A DNA stretch of 64,000 nt from Flavobacterium hercynium (GCF_002217285.1 NZ_MUGW01000022.1:1-64000); one strand, 5' to 3'. Positions 1-8,902 are shown, counted from the first letter of the stretch. Translations and numbers: made by a program. The notes: generated from the letters alone by a model not told the origin.

Positions 1-18
1 AATTCGTGAAATTCGTGT

Positions 19-1119
19 TTAATTTACCAATTCAAAATTCAGAGGATCACTTTCCGTTCCGTTAATAATAATGGATACCTTATGGATTCCGGTATGAAAA
101 ACGCGGGTTGTAATAATTTTAAAAGACTGGTTTCTTTCGATCTTAGTTAACTGATTGGGCTGATATATTTTTTCACTTATTTTGAAAACTTTTTTTGCCA
201 GATGTCCTTTTGATTTTTTGTAATGAATAGCATATTCTAAGCGAATGGTTTTTGCTTCGTCATTTTTATTGTTCAAATGAAATTGAAACTGTAAATAATC
301 ACCAATTTTCACAATCGGTGTTTTAACTTCAAAAGAAGAAAGCTCAATGTTGGTGCTTTCCAGTCCGTAATGACTTAAGATTTCCGGATGTCCTTGTTTA
401 AGCAAAGTTCGACAGCCATGTTTAATGATTGCATCAGTTTCTTTGCTGATACCACGCCATTTTGAAGCTATCTCTAAAACGATCTGGGGATTGTCTTTTA
501 CAATATCATTTAAGTTATTGGCAACACTTCTGCGGACATATTCTGAAGGATCATTTTTAAGGTTTTCTAAAATAGGCAGGATAGAAGCGGGGTCTTTTTT
601 TAGAAACGGAATCGCCATTGCCCAGGGTAATCTTGGTCTTGAACCTTCGCTTGCTAATCTGCGTACGTGATGGTTTTTATGCAAAGACCATATTGTCATT
701 TCTTCGATCATTTGTTCCTTGTACTTTAAAATAAATGGACGAACAGCAAATTCACAACTTATAAATTGAGTAATAGAAACAAAGGCTTTTGCTGAAGTTT
801 TAAAATCATCTAAACCATACATTTCGATATAATCAGCAAAGAAAATAAAAGCCAGATTGCCATCTGTAAATTTGTTTTTTCTAAGATTTATAATGATTTT
901 GTCAATCAAAGCAACAGCTTCGGGAAAGTTTTGAGGCATAAATTGATGCAAAACTACTGTTGTATGTTTCATGCGTTCTTTCCACTCTTTTTGAGCAAAA
1001 TTGCCTTCGTAAATCGTTGCAATAAATTGCTGCTTGTCAAAAGCCGGATGGACTTCGGCTACAGTCTGACCAAAATTTTCGTAAAAAGCAACTGAGTAAA
1101 TATCTTTTATTAATCCCAT
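19..1119 (-). CDS. AlkC/AlkD-like DNA alkylation repair protein (HEAT-like)
   Basis: A 366-residue protein that resembles the AlkC branch of the HEAT-like DNA glycosylases, which excise N3- and N7-alkylated purines without base flipping. Helical repeats cover roughly residues 60-250. They include the family-typical stretch RRLASEGSRPRLPW at 153-166 and the repeat EYVRRSVANNLNDI at 193-206. The last ~100 residues are beta-rich and look like the Ig-like C-terminal domain known in AlkC proteins. It stands alone on the minus strand, divergent from nadC, with TATCTTTG on the minus strand about 20 nt before the ATG as a likely -7 box. The family call is from motif reading. Whether it is AlkC or a related HEAT protein would need a profile search. 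Confidence 0.85.
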   Translation of the reverse strand: MGLIKDIYSVAFYENFGQTVAEVHPAFDKQQFIATIYEGNFAQKEWKERMKHTTVVLHQFMPQNFPEAVALIDKIIINLRKNKFTDGNLAFIFFADYIEMYGLDDFKTSAKAFVSITQFISCEFAVRPFILKYKEQMIEEMTIWSLHKNHHVRRLASEGSRPRLPWAMAIPFLKKDPASILPILENLKNDPSEYVRRSVANNLNDIVKDNPQIVLEIASKWRGISKETDAIIKHGCRTLLKQGHPEILSHYGLESTNIELSSFEVKTPIVKIGDYLQFQFHLNNKNDEAKTIRLEYAIHYKKSKGHLAKKVFKISEKIYQPNQLTKIERNQSFKIITTRVFHTGIHKVSIIINGTESDPLNFELVN

Positions 1120-1139
1120 GATTTAGTTTGAATGAACTT

Positions 1140-1147
1140 CAAAGATA
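1140..1147 (-). promoter_or_regulatory. Putative -7 box of the AlkC-like gene
   Basis: Read on the minus strand this is TATCTTTG, a full match to the Bacteroidota -7 consensus TAnnTTTG, 20 nt before the start codon. No good -33 TTG was seen at the expected distance, so the support is the -7 box alone. Confidence 0.4.
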
Positions 1148-1312
1148 TTTAATGTTCTTTAATTATCTGAACCATTATGATATTAAGTTTTATTAAGAGT
1201 AAAAGCCTGATTTTGCTCTCTATTTTAATGTTTTTTAAATTTTAAAATCAAAGCGAAACTTTTAAATCCACAAAATATATCCTACTTTAGCATCTTATAA
1301 AAAAATAATAAA

Positions 1313-2170
1313 ATGATTAGCGAAGTACAATTTCAAACCGAGTTACAACTGTTAATTAGTAATGCAATTCGCGAAGATGTGGGCACAGGTGACTACAGTT
1401 CATTAGCTTGTATTCCTGAAACGGCACACGGACAAGCTAAATTATTAGTAAAAGATCAGGGAATTATTGCGGGTGTTGCACTGGCAAAAATGATTTTTGA
1501 ATATGTTGATCCAAAATTAAAAATCACAAATTATATAGAAGACGGAACGCATGTAGAATACGGAGATGTTGTATTTGAAGTTTCCGGCAGTTCTCAATCT
1601 ATTTTGAAAGCAGAACGTGTGGTTCTGAACACCATGCAGCGTATGTCTGCTATTGCTACAAAAACAAATCAGTACGTGCAGCTTTTAGAAGGAACAAGTG
1701 CTAAAATATTAGATACCCGAAAAACAACACCTAATTTTAGAGCTGCTGAAAAATGGGCTGTAAAAATTGGAGGAGGCGAGAATCATCGTTTTGCACTTTA
1801 CGATATGGTGATGCTAAAAGACAATCATATCGATTTTGCTGGAGGCATTACGCTTGCCATAAAAAAAACAAAAGAATATTTGAAAGCCAATAATTTAGAT
1901 CTTAAAATTATTGTAGAAGCAAGAGATTTAGACGAAATCCGTGAGATTCTTTTGAGTGATGGTGTACACAGAATCCTGATTGATAACTTTAATTATGAAG
2001 ATACCAAAACAGCAGTTCAATTAATTGGAAGCAAATGTCAAACGGAATCTTCCGGTAACATCAACGAAAAAACAATTCGTGAATACGGTTTATGTGGTGT
2101 AAATTATATTTCATCAGGCGCTTTGACGCATTCTGTTTATAACATGGATTTGAGCTTGAAAGCTTTTTAA
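1313..2170 (+). CDS. nadC: Nicotinate-nucleotide pyrophosphorylase (carboxylating)
   Basis: Quinolinate phosphoribosyltransferase of de novo NAD synthesis: quinolinate plus PRPP gives nicotinate mononucleotide, CO2 and PPi. The 285-residue length is normal for the family. Substrate-binding motifs are visible: RKTTP at 136-140, GGGENHR at 153-159 and KDNH at 169-172, and the phosphate-binding part of the barrel is intact. It is a cytosolic homodimer in known cases. No nadA or nadB is adjacent. A degenerate -7 box (TACTTTAG, 1283-1290) precedes the gene. The downstream YihY gene is only 81 bp away and may be co-transcribed. Confidence 0.96.
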   Translation: MISEVQFQTELQLLISNAIREDVGTGDYSSLACIPETAHGQAKLLVKDQGIIAGVALAKMIFEYVDPKLKITNYIEDGTHVEYGDVVFEVSGSSQSILKAERVVLNTMQRMSAIATKTNQYVQLLEGTSAKILDTRKTTPNFRAAEKWAVKIGGGENHRFALYDMVMLKDNHIDFAGGITLAIKKTKEYLKANNLDLKIIVEARDLDEIREILLSDGVHRILIDNFNYEDTKTAVQLIGSKCQTESSGNINEKTIREYGLCGVNYISSGALTHSVYNMDLSLKAF

Positions 2171-2206
2171 TTTAGTTGTGAATTGTGAATTGTTAGTTAG
2201 TTGGAT

Positions 2207-2240
2207 CTAAAATCTAAAGTCTAAAATCTAAAATCTGAAA
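2207..2240 (+). repeat. Short TCTAAAA-type repeat tract upstream of the YihY gene
   Basis: About five imperfect copies of a TCTAAAA/TCTAAAG heptamer lie just before the start codon of the next gene. A very similar tract, in the same orientation relative to its downstream gene, precedes the thioesterase gene (47441-47493). This is direct observation; the role is unknown. Confidence 0.6.
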
Positions 2241-2251
2241 TAAATAAATAT

Positions 2252-3178
2252 ATGTCTAAAGAGATAGAAGATCGGATTGAAAGAATTCCTGTTGTACGTT
2301 CTTTTGCTAAGTTTTTAAAGAGAATACATTTGCCTTGGTTAGAAGGTTTTTCGCTTTATGACTTGGTAGAAATGTATACGCTTGGTATTCTGGAAGGAGC
2401 TTTTTCCTATCATGCCAGTGCGGTTTCGTTTAGTTTTTTCATGGCCTTGTTTCCTTTTGCATTATTTATTCTGAATTTAATTCCTTTTATTCCAATAGAA
2501 GGATTTCAGGCTGATTTTCTTTTGTTTGTTCAGCAGGGAGTTCCTCCAAACACTTACGATGCAATTAATAAAATTATCAGTGATATTTTAAATAATAGTC
2601 ACTCGGGATTATTATCATCTGGTTTTTTGCTTTCTATTTTTTTGATGGCAAATGGAATTAACGGGATTTTAAGTGGGTTTGAATCTTCTAAGCATGTTTT
2701 TGATAAACGTGGTTTTTTTAGTCAATATCTGGTAGCCTTGGCGATTTCGTTATTAATGACAGTTATATTGTTTGTGACGGTTGCAACCATTGTAGTTTTT
2801 GAGGTATTTATTCAAAAAACGATTATTCAGGATGTTTTGAGCGATCGTATTCCGCTGATTATTTTGGGTCGATATTTGTTTGTTGTTTTGATGATTTTGA
2901 TCACAACTTCAATATTATTGCGTTTTGGAACAAGGCAGTATAATAAAGTACCATTTATAAGTATCGGATCTGTTTTTACGACTATTTTAATTGTTATATC
3001 TTCGTTCTTTTTTGGAATTTGGGTAATAAAATTCTCAAAATATAACGAACTTTATGGTTCTATTGGGACATTATTAATTCTAATGTTTTATATTTGGATA
3101 AACTGTATGATTCTGCTTTTAGGATTTGAACTGAATGCCAGTATCAGAAAATTAAAACAAAAAAAAAATAAAGTATGA
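2252..3178 (+). CDS. YihY/UPF0761 family inner-membrane protein
   Basis: A 308-residue polytopic membrane protein of the YihY (formerly 'BrkB') family, whose biochemical function is not settled. An N-terminal amphipathic part of about 45 residues is followed by about six hydrophobic segments. The first contains the AFSYHASAVSFSFFMALFPF stretch near residues 50-70, typical of the family. The gene ends in an ATGA overlap with the DUF2147 gene, so the two are translationally coupled. The 'ribonuclease BN' label sometimes given to this family is known to be wrong and should not be used. Confidence 0.9.
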   Translation: MSKEIEDRIERIPVVRSFAKFLKRIHLPWLEGFSLYDLVEMYTLGILEGAFSYHASAVSFSFFMALFPFALFILNLIPFIPIEGFQADFLLFVQQGVPPNTYDAINKIISDILNNSHSGLLSSGFLLSIFLMANGINGILSGFESSKHVFDKRGFFSQYLVALAISLLMTVILFVTVATIVVFEVFIQKTIIQDVLSDRIPLIILGRYLFVVLMILITTSILLRFGTRQYNKVPFISIGSVFTTILIVISSFFFGIWVIKFSKYNELYGSIGTLLILMFYIWINCMILLLGFELNASIRKLKQKKNKV

Positions 3179-3606
3179 AAAATTTAATGTTAACGGTTGG
3201 TGTTTTTTTCCTTACGCTGGGTTCAATTCAGGCTCAGGGTGTTCTTGGAAAATGGAAAACAATCGATGATGCAACCGGTGAAGCGAAATCAGTTGTAGAG
3301 ATTTATGAAAAATCAGGGAAATTATATGGTAAAGTAGTAGAGATACTTCGTGCCGATCATAAAAAGGATGTTTGTGTTAAATGCGATGGAGCAGATAAAA
3401 ACAAACCAATCCAGGGTTTGGTAATCATTAACGGTTTGCAAAAAGACGGAGATGAATATAGCGGAGGAACAATTTTAGACCCTACAAACGGTAAAAAATA
3501 CAAATGTTATATTACACTTGAATCTGCAGATAAGTTAAAACTTCGTGGTTATGTAGGGATCTCTATTATGGGAAGAACTCAATATTGGACCCGAGTAAAA
3601 AATTAA
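3175..3606 (+). CDS. DUF2147 domain-containing exported protein
   Basis: A 143-residue protein with a clear Sec signal peptide (about 1-20, ending IQAQG). The mature part matches DUF2147: it starts GVLGKWKTIDDATGEAKSVV, has a CVKCDGADKNKP segment with two cysteines that could form a disulfide or bind metal, and ends RTQYWTRVK. Members are small periplasmic or outer-membrane-associated beta-barrel proteins of unknown function. The ATG overlaps the stop of the YihY gene (ATGA), and the beta-lactamase gene starts 10 nt downstream, so the three form one transcription unit. Confidence 0.9.
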   Translation: MKNLMLTVGVFFLTLGSIQAQGVLGKWKTIDDATGEAKSVVEIYEKSGKLYGKVVEILRADHKKDVCVKCDGADKNKPIQGLVIINGLQKDGDEYSGGTILDPTNGKKYKCYITLESADKLKLRGYVGISIMGRTQYWTRVKN

Positions 3607-3616
3607 ATTTATAAGT

Positions 3617-4369
3617 ATGAAAATACGAAAATTAGCTTCGGTACTTTTATTCTTAGTAGCATTATTACCAGGCTTTGCACAATCAAAAAAATCGCCATTA
3701 CAAATAAGTCATCTTACGGATGACTTTTATGTTTATAAGACGTTTCATGATTATAAAGGACAATTAATTTCAGCAAACGCTTTGTATCTTGTTACTAATG
3801 AAGGTGTTGTTTTGTTTGATGCTCCTTGGGATGTATCACAGTTTCAGCCATTATTAGACAGTATAAAAGCAAAACACAATAAAGAAGTTGTGATGCATTT
3901 TGCTACGCATTCTCATGAAGACAGAGCGGGAGGTTTGGGTTTCTATAATCAAAAAGGAATTAAAACCTATACGATACAATTAACCGACGCTATTCTTAAA
4001 AAAGAAAATAAAAAAAGAGCTAAGTTTGTAATTCCTAATGATACCACTTTTACAGTTGGTCAGCATAACTTTGAAGTTTTTTATCCTGGTAAAGGACATG
4101 CTTCAGATAATATCTTAGTTTGGTTCGACAAAGAAAAAGTGCTGTATGGCGGTTGCTTTATTAAAAGTACCGAAGCAACAGATCTTGGATATTTAGGAGA
4201 TTCAGATGTAAAAGAATGGGCGAAATCAATTAAAAAAGTTCAGGCAAAATTTAAAAATCCTAAGTATATCATTACGGGTCATGATGACTGGAAAGATTTA
4301 AACTCTTTAAATCATACTTCAAAATTGGTTCAGGAATATAATACTGCAAAGGCTTCGGCTAAAAAATAA
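3617..4369 (+). CDS. Subclass B1 metallo-beta-lactamase (BlaB/IND/JOHN-like)
   Basis: A 250-residue exported zinc hydrolase that is expected to open beta-lactam rings, including carbapenems. The signal peptide is about 1-21 (ends GFAQ). All six B1 zinc ligands are visible: H98, H100 and H161 (three-His site), D102, C180 and H222 (Asp-Cys-His site), in the contexts HSHEDRAGG, GKGHASDN, YGGCFIKS and TGHDDW. The context and length match the chromosomal enzymes of Flavobacterium and Chryseobacterium rather than glyoxalase II. It is the third gene of the YihY-DUF2147 unit with a 10-nt gap. There are no mobile-element signs around it, so it is probably intrinsic to the species. Substrate range is inferred from the family. 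Confidence 0.93.
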   Translation: MKIRKLASVLLFLVALLPGFAQSKKSPLQISHLTDDFYVYKTFHDYKGQLISANALYLVTNEGVVLFDAPWDVSQFQPLLDSIKAKHNKEVVMHFATHSHEDRAGGLGFYNQKGIKTYTIQLTDAILKKENKKRAKFVIPNDTTFTVGQHNFEVFYPGKGHASDNILVWFDKEKVLYGGCFIKSTEATDLGYLGDSDVKEWAKSIKKVQAKFKNPKYIITGHDDWKDLNSLNHTSKLVQEYNTAKASAKK

Positions 4370-4393
4370 TTTTCAAATCTTATAAGTAATTAC

Positions 4394-6874
4394 ATGTTTT
4401 TTGTCGAAGTAGTGCTGCCTCTTTCTCTGGCTAAAACCTTTACGTACCGTATTTCAGAATCTGAATTTCATTTTATTAAAAAAGGAATGCGGGTAGCTGT
4501 ACCTTTTGGAAAAAACAAAATTTACACCGGTTTGGTGATTGATATTCATCAGAACGAACCTGGTTTATACGAAGCTAAAGAAATACATCAGATACTGGAC
4601 GAAAAACCAATTGCAACCGAAGTTCAAATAAAACATTGGCTTTGGGTGGCTAATTACTATATGTGCGGTATTGGTGATGTATATCGTGGTGCATTTCCAA
4701 GTGGGTTGTTGTTGGAAAGTGAAACTATTATTTCGCACAAAACAGATGTTTCTGTAAACCAAAATGAACTCTCCGATGATGAGTTTTTGGTGTATGAAGC
4801 TTTACAGCATCAGAGTTCTTTAAAAGTTCAGGATATTATTTCGATATTAAATAAAAAAAATATTTTTCCCGTTCTTCAAAAAATGATAGCTAAAGATGTT
4901 ATTGTTTTAGAAGAAGAAATAAAAGAAAGTTATAAGCCAAAATTGGTTCGTTACGTACGATTGCACTCTAAATACGAATCGAATAATGGTTTAAGTGAAT
5001 TGCTTGAAGTATTGAAAAATGCTGCTAAGCAAAAAGAAATTGTAATGACCTATTTTCAGATTACAGCTTCTGAAAAAACAAGAGATGAAAACGGTCAAAG
5101 CGCACCTAAGCCTGTCACGGTAAAAAAACTGGTTGAGGCTTCTAATTCTACTTCGGCTGTCGTAAAAGCTTTAATTGACAAAGAAATATTTGAAGAGTAT
5201 CTTTTACAGCAAGACCGCGTTTCGTTTAGCGGACAAGCAACGGACAAACAATTAATTCTGAGTGAAGCGCAGGATGCTGCTTTTTCGGCAATTAAGAACA
5301 GTTTTTTAGAAAAAGAAGTTTGTCTGCTTCATGGTGTTACATCAAGTGGAAAAACTGAAATTTATATTAAGTTAATTGAAGAATACTTAGTCACAGGAAG
5401 ACAGGTTTTGTATTTGCTTCCTGAGATTGCACTTACGACACAATTAGTAACCAGATTGCGACTTCACTTTGGTGATAAAGTAGCTGTTTTTCATTCTAAG
5501 TACAGTAATAACGAAAGAGTTGAGGTTTGGAAACAAACGCTTGAAAGAGCAGAGAAAGCACAAATTGTGATAGGAGCCAGGTCGGCCTTGTTTTTACCTT
5601 TTAGTGATTTAGGTTTGCTGATTGTTGATGAAGAGCATGAACAAACATTTAAACAAACAGATCCTGCGCCAAGATATCACGCAAGAGATGCGGCTATTGT
5701 TTTGGCTAATTTTCATAATGCTAAAGTGCTTCTGGGGTCAGCTACACCAAGTATTGAAACTTACTTTAATACCCAAGCCGATAAATATGGTTTGGTTACG
5801 ATAACGGAACGTTATAATAATGTTCGCATGCCTGAAATTGTTTTGGTCGATCTAAAAGACAAGCATTTCAGAAAAAGAATGACGGGACATTTTAGCGATC
5901 TTTTAATTGAAGAAATTGCTGAAGCAGTTGCATTGGGGGAGCAAGTAATTTTGTTTCAAAACAGACGAGGTTATTCTCCGGTAATCGAATGTATTACCTG
6001 TGGTCACGTGCCGCACTGTCAGCAATGCGATGTGAGTTTAACTTTCCATAAACATAAAAACCAGCTGCGATGTCATTATTGTGGTTATTCGATTGCAAAG
6101 CCTACGCATTGTCATAAATGTTCCAGTATTGATCTGACTACTAAAGGCTTTGGAACGGAGCAGATTGAGCAGGAATTGGCGTCTCTTTTTCCGAATGTAA
6201 AAACCGGAAGAATGGATCAGGATACAACGCGTGGGAAGTTTGGTTTTGAAAAAATTATAGATTCATTTAAAAATCGGGAAATCGATATTTTAGTGGGAAC
6301 GCAAATGCTGGCTAAGGGATTAGATTTTGATAATGTGAGTCTGGTTGGAATTATGAACGCAGATAATATGCTTCATCATCCTGATTTTAGAGCTTTCGAG
6401 CGTAGTTTTCAAATGATGACACAAGTAGCAGGAAGAGCAGGAAGAGCAGAGAAACAGGGTAAAGTTGTGATACAAACCTATAATCCAAATCACAATACGA
6501 TTCAGCAGGTTACAATGAATAATTATATAGGAATGTATAAGGAGCAATTGTATGATCGCCAGATTTACAAATATCCGCCTTATTTTAGAATTATAAAGCT
6601 GACATTGAAACACCGTGAATTCGAAAAATTAAAAGAAGGTTCTATGTGGTTGTATCAGGTTTTAAGTCAGAACCTGAATGTTCCGGTTTTAGGACCGGAA
6701 GAACCCGCAATCAGCAGAATCAGAAATGAATATATCAGAACGATATTGATTAAGATTCCAAACAATCTGCCTTTGGGGGCAACAAAAAAAACTATTCAGA
6801 AAATGTTGAATAGTTTTGAGGCTGTTGCTCAGTACCGAGCGATCAAAGTTGTTGCCAACGTTGATTTTTATTAA
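4394..6874 (+). CDS. priA: Replication restart helicase PriA (primosomal protein N')
   Basis: An 826-residue superfamily 2 helicase that reloads the replisome at collapsed forks. In order: an N-terminal 3'-end DNA-binding domain (1-100, FVEVVLPLSLAKTFTY); a linker/winged-helix region with an insert at ~110-280; helicase lobe 1 with Walker A GVTSSGKTE near 314-322 and a DEEH box; the zinc-binding cysteine cluster (CITCGHVPHCQQC ... CHYCGY ... CHKC); then lobe 2 with QMLAKGLDF and QVAGRAGRAEK. Complete and typical for Bacteroidota. It ends two bases from the convergent response-regulator gene, with no terminator hairpin between them. Confidence 0.97.
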   Translation: MFFVEVVLPLSLAKTFTYRISESEFHFIKKGMRVAVPFGKNKIYTGLVIDIHQNEPGLYEAKEIHQILDEKPIATEVQIKHWLWVANYYMCGIGDVYRGAFPSGLLLESETIISHKTDVSVNQNELSDDEFLVYEALQHQSSLKVQDIISILNKKNIFPVLQKMIAKDVIVLEEEIKESYKPKLVRYVRLHSKYESNNGLSELLEVLKNAAKQKEIVMTYFQITASEKTRDENGQSAPKPVTVKKLVEASNSTSAVVKALIDKEIFEEYLLQQDRVSFSGQATDKQLILSEAQDAAFSAIKNSFLEKEVCLLHGVTSSGKTEIYIKLIEEYLVTGRQVLYLLPEIALTTQLVTRLRLHFGDKVAVFHSKYSNNERVEVWKQTLERAEKAQIVIGARSALFLPFSDLGLLIVDEEHEQTFKQTDPAPRYHARDAAIVLANFHNAKVLLGSATPSIETYFNTQADKYGLVTITERYNNVRMPEIVLVDLKDKHFRKRMTGHFSDLLIEEIAEAVALGEQVILFQNRRGYSPVIECITCGHVPHCQQCDVSLTFHKHKNQLRCHYCGYSIAKPTHCHKCSSIDLTTKGFGTEQIEQELASLFPNVKTGRMDQDTTRGKFGFEKIIDSFKNREIDILVGTQMLAKGLDFDNVSLVGIMNADNMLHHPDFRAFERSFQMMTQVAGRAGRAEKQGKVVIQTYNPNHNTIQQVTMNNYIGMYKEQLYDRQIYKYPPYFRIIKLTLKHREFEKLKEGSMWLYQVLSQNLNVPVLGPEEPAISRIRNEYIRTILIKIPNNLPLGATKKTIQKMLNSFEAVAQYRAIKVVANVDFY

Positions 6875-6875
6875 T

Positions 6876-7574
6876 TTATGACGATGTCGAAAGTGCGCGC
6901 ACTAAATCTTCTTTTTTGTTTCGGCTTAATGGAATTTTTGTAATTCCTATTTCAGCAAATTTACTGTTGAAGCGTTCTACTTTATCGATGTTGATAATGT
7001 AGGACTTGTGAACACGAATAAATTTTTCTTTAGAAAGATCGTTTTCAAAAGACTTCATAGTCGAAAGTACTAAATTACTGTCGTCTTCTGTGACAACTCT
7101 CACATAATCTCCAAAAGCTTCAATCCATTTGATTTTAGCCGTAAAGATTTTTAGTTTTTTAAGATTGCTTTTAATGAAGATGTGTTCGCCTTCTTCTTCT
7201 TTTACTTCTTTTTTAAGCAAATGCATGTCTATTGCTCTTTTTACAGAAGCATTAAAACGATCTACAGCAATAGGTTTCTGAAGGTAATCTGTAGCATCAT
7301 AATCAAAAGCTTTTAAAGCGTATTCGGCTTTAGAAGTAATAAATATAATCTGCGGTTTTGATTTTAATCCGTCAAGAAAATCAAATCCGTTGATGACAGG
7401 CATTTCAATATCAAGGAAAATTAGATCAACATTATTTAGAGAGATACAACTTTTAGCTTCGATTGCGTTAGAAAAGTCACCTATTAAATGCAAACCTGGG
7501 TGATTATTGACTAATTTTGCAATAATTGTCCTCTGTATAGAACTATCATCTACAACAACACAATTTAGTTTCAT
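6876..7574 (-). CDS. LytTR-family response regulator
   Basis: A two-domain response regulator of about 232 residues. The receiver domain (1-~120) has the phospho-acceptor D55 in LIFLDIEMPV and the conserved Lys in DYLQKPI. A LytTR DNA-binding domain (~135-232) contains FIRVHKSYIINIDKVE. I start it at the ATG at 7574 (MKLNCVVVDD). A TTG three codons upstream is possible but would sit inside the promoter: TAAATTTG on the minus strand ends 6 nt before the ATG, so the mRNA may be leaderless. No LytS-type kinase is adjacent, so the partner is encoded elsewhere. Confidence 0.92.
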   Translation of the reverse strand: MKLNCVVVDDSSIQRTIIAKLVNNHPGLHLIGDFSNAIEAKSCISLNNVDLIFLDIEMPVINGFDFLDGLKSKPQIIFITSKAEYALKAFDYDATDYLQKPIAVDRFNASVKRAIDMHLLKKEVKEEEGEHIFIKSNLKKLKIFTAKIKWIEAFGDYVRVVTEDDSNLVLSTMKSFENDLSKEKFIRVHKSYIINIDKVERFNSKFAEIGITKIPLSRNKKEDLVRALSTSS

Positions 7575-7580
7575 AACATT

Positions 7581-7588
7581 CAAATTTA
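7581..7588 (-). promoter_or_regulatory. -7 box of the LytTR regulator gene
   Basis: The minus strand reads TAAATTTG, a perfect TAnnTTTG match, 6 nt before the ATG at 7574. A start point at the usual distance falls at or next to the start codon. Confidence 0.5.
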
Positions 7589-7690
7589 AAGTAAATTCAG
7601 GATAGCAATAGTAAATATATTATTTTTTTAGAACAAAAAGCTAAATTTGAACTTTATTTTTTACCATACATCGAATAAATGTAAAAAAGT

Positions 7691-7721
7691 GTTGTGTATA
7701 TAAAAATTATCACTACTTTTG
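7691..7721 (+). promoter_or_regulatory. Promoter of the rpsF-rpsR-rplI operon
   Basis: A -33 GTTG at 7691-7694, a 19-nt spacer and TACTTTTG at 7714-7721 match the Bacteroidota sigma-A consensus closely. The predicted 5' UTR is about 27 nt, AT-rich and without a Shine-Dalgarno sequence. Confidence 0.75.
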
Positions 7722-7752
7722 CACCCAATTTTAACAAATAAATATTGTATTT

Positions 7753-8094
7753 ATGAATCATTATGAAACTGTTTTCATTTTAAATCCCGTTTTATCTGAG
7801 GTTCAGGTGAAGGAAACAGTAACGAAATTTGAAGAATTTCTTACTAGTAGAGGAGCTGAAATGGTATCAAAAGAGGATTGGGGTCTTAAAAAAATGGCTT
7901 ACGAAATCCAAAACAAAAAAAGTGGTTTTTATCACTTATTTGAATTCAAAGTAGCTGCAGAAGTTCTGCTTGCTTTTGAAACTGAATTTAGACGTGACGA
8001 AAGAGTTATGCGTTTCTTAACTGTAAGTTTAGATAAACATGCTATTTCTTGGGCTGAAAGAAGAAGAGCCAAATTAAAATCTACTAAAGCTTAA
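7753..8094 (+). CDS. rpsF: 30S ribosomal protein bS6
   Basis: A 113-residue bS6, starting [14 protein letters not shown], which is typical of the family. It binds next to bS18 on the platform of the small subunit. In Flavobacterium ribosomes bS6, bS18 and bS21 are known to form the pocket that hides the anti-Shine-Dalgarno sequence, which fits the lack of SD sequences in this window. It is the first gene of a three-gene ribosomal operon; rpsR follows after 5 nt. No ssb or priB lies between rpsF and rpsR, unlike in many Proteobacteria and Firmicutes. Confidence 0.98.
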   Translation: MNHYETVFILNPVLSEVQVKETVTKFEEFLTSRGAEMVSKEDWGLKKMAYEIQNKKSGFYHLFEFKVAAEVLLAFETEFRRDERVMRFLTVSLDKHAISWAERRRAKLKSTKA

Positions 8095-8099
8095 TTATT

Positions 8100-8396
8100 A
8101 TGTCTACAATAGAGCAATCTGCAAAAGGAAAAAAAGACGGGGATATCAGATATCTTACGCCTTTGAACATTGAAACTAACAAAACTAAAAAATACTGTCG
8201 TTTCAAAAAATCAGGAATCAAATATATCGATTATAAAGATGCTGATTTCTTATTGAAATTCGTTAATGAGCAAGGAAAAATTCTTCCTCGTCGTTTAACT
8301 GGAACTTCATTAAAATACCAAAGAAAAGTTTCTGTAGCTGTGAAAAGAGCTCGTCACTTAGCTTTAATGCCATACGTGGCCGATTTATTAAAATAA
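8100..8396 (+). CDS. rpsR: 30S ribosomal protein bS18
   Basis: A 98-residue bS18 with the conserved core [25 protein letters not shown] and the basic C-terminal helix [12 protein letters not shown]. It has an N-terminal extension of about 20 residues, as other Bacteroidota do. bS18 pairs with bS6. The single N-terminal Cys (C32) does not look like a four-Cys zinc-binding form. It is co-transcribed with rpsF (5-nt gap) and followed by a 65-nt structured spacer before rplI. Confidence 0.98.
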
Positions 8397-8408
8397 TATT
8401 AAACTAAA

Positions 8409-8461
8409 GTTGTTGGTTTCCCGTCAAAAGGAACCTAACTTCTAAATATAAGGACAACAAC
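8409..8461 (+). promoter_or_regulatory. rplI: Possible RNA structure in the rpsR-rplI spacer
   Basis: GTTGTTG at 8409-8415 is the exact reverse complement of CAACAAC at 8455-8461, the seven bases touching the rplI start codon. Inside it, 8412-8421 can pair with 8430-8439 (one mismatch, one G-U). Closing the outer stem would bury the rplI start, so it could tune bL9 synthesis. The pairing is seen in the sequence; the function is inferred. Confidence 0.4.
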
Positions 8462-8902
8462 ATGGAACTTATTTTAAAACAAGACGTACAAAACCTAGGA
8501 TTTAAAGATGATGTAGTATCTGTAAAACCTGGTTACGGTCGTAACTTCTTAATTCCTCAAGGTTTTGCTGCTTTAGCAACTCCTTCTGCTAAAAAAGTTT
8601 TAGCTGAAAACCTAAAACAAAGAGCACACAAAGAAGCTAAAGTTGTTGCTGATGCTAAAGCATTAGCTGAAACTTTAAAAGCTCTTGAAATTAAACTTAC
8701 AGCAAAAGCTGGTGGTGAGAAACTTTTTGGTTCTATCACTAACATCGACATCGCTGAAGCTTTAGAGAAATCAGGTAACGCTATTGATAGAAAATTCATC
8801 ACTAGTGGTATCGTAAAACGTACAGGAAAATATTCTGCTAGCATCCGTTTACACAGAGATGTTATCGTTGATTTACCATACGAGATTATCGCTGAAAAAT
8901 AA
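8462..8902 (+). CDS. rplI: 50S ribosomal protein bL9
   Basis: A 146-residue bL9 with the usual N-terminal domain (MELILKQDVQNLGFKDDVVSVKPGYGRNFLIPQGFA), a long connecting helix rich in Ala and Lys (~42-75) and the C-terminal rRNA-binding domain (~80-146, GGEKLFGSITNIDIAEAL). It binds 23S rRNA near the L1 stalk base. Last gene of the rpsF operon, followed 31 nt later by a strong intrinsic terminator. Confidence 0.98.
   Translation: MELILKQDVQNLGFKDDVVSVKPGYGRNFLIPQGFAALATPSAKKVLAENLKQRAHKEAKVVADAKALAETLKALEIKLTAKAGGEKLFGSITNIDIAEALEKSGNAIDRKFITSGIVKRTGKYSASIRLHRDVIVDLPYEIIAEK

Noticed and set aside
2252..3178. Ribonuclease BN
   Set aside because: The old label for YihY proteins is a misannotation; the sequence is a multi-pass membrane protein without nuclease motifs.
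3617..4369. Glyoxalase II or a generic MBL-fold hydrolase
   Set aside because: Asp-Cys-His site residues (D102, C180, H222) and the signal peptide fit subclass B1 beta-lactamases. Glyoxalase II has a different motif (THxHxDH) and no signal peptide.
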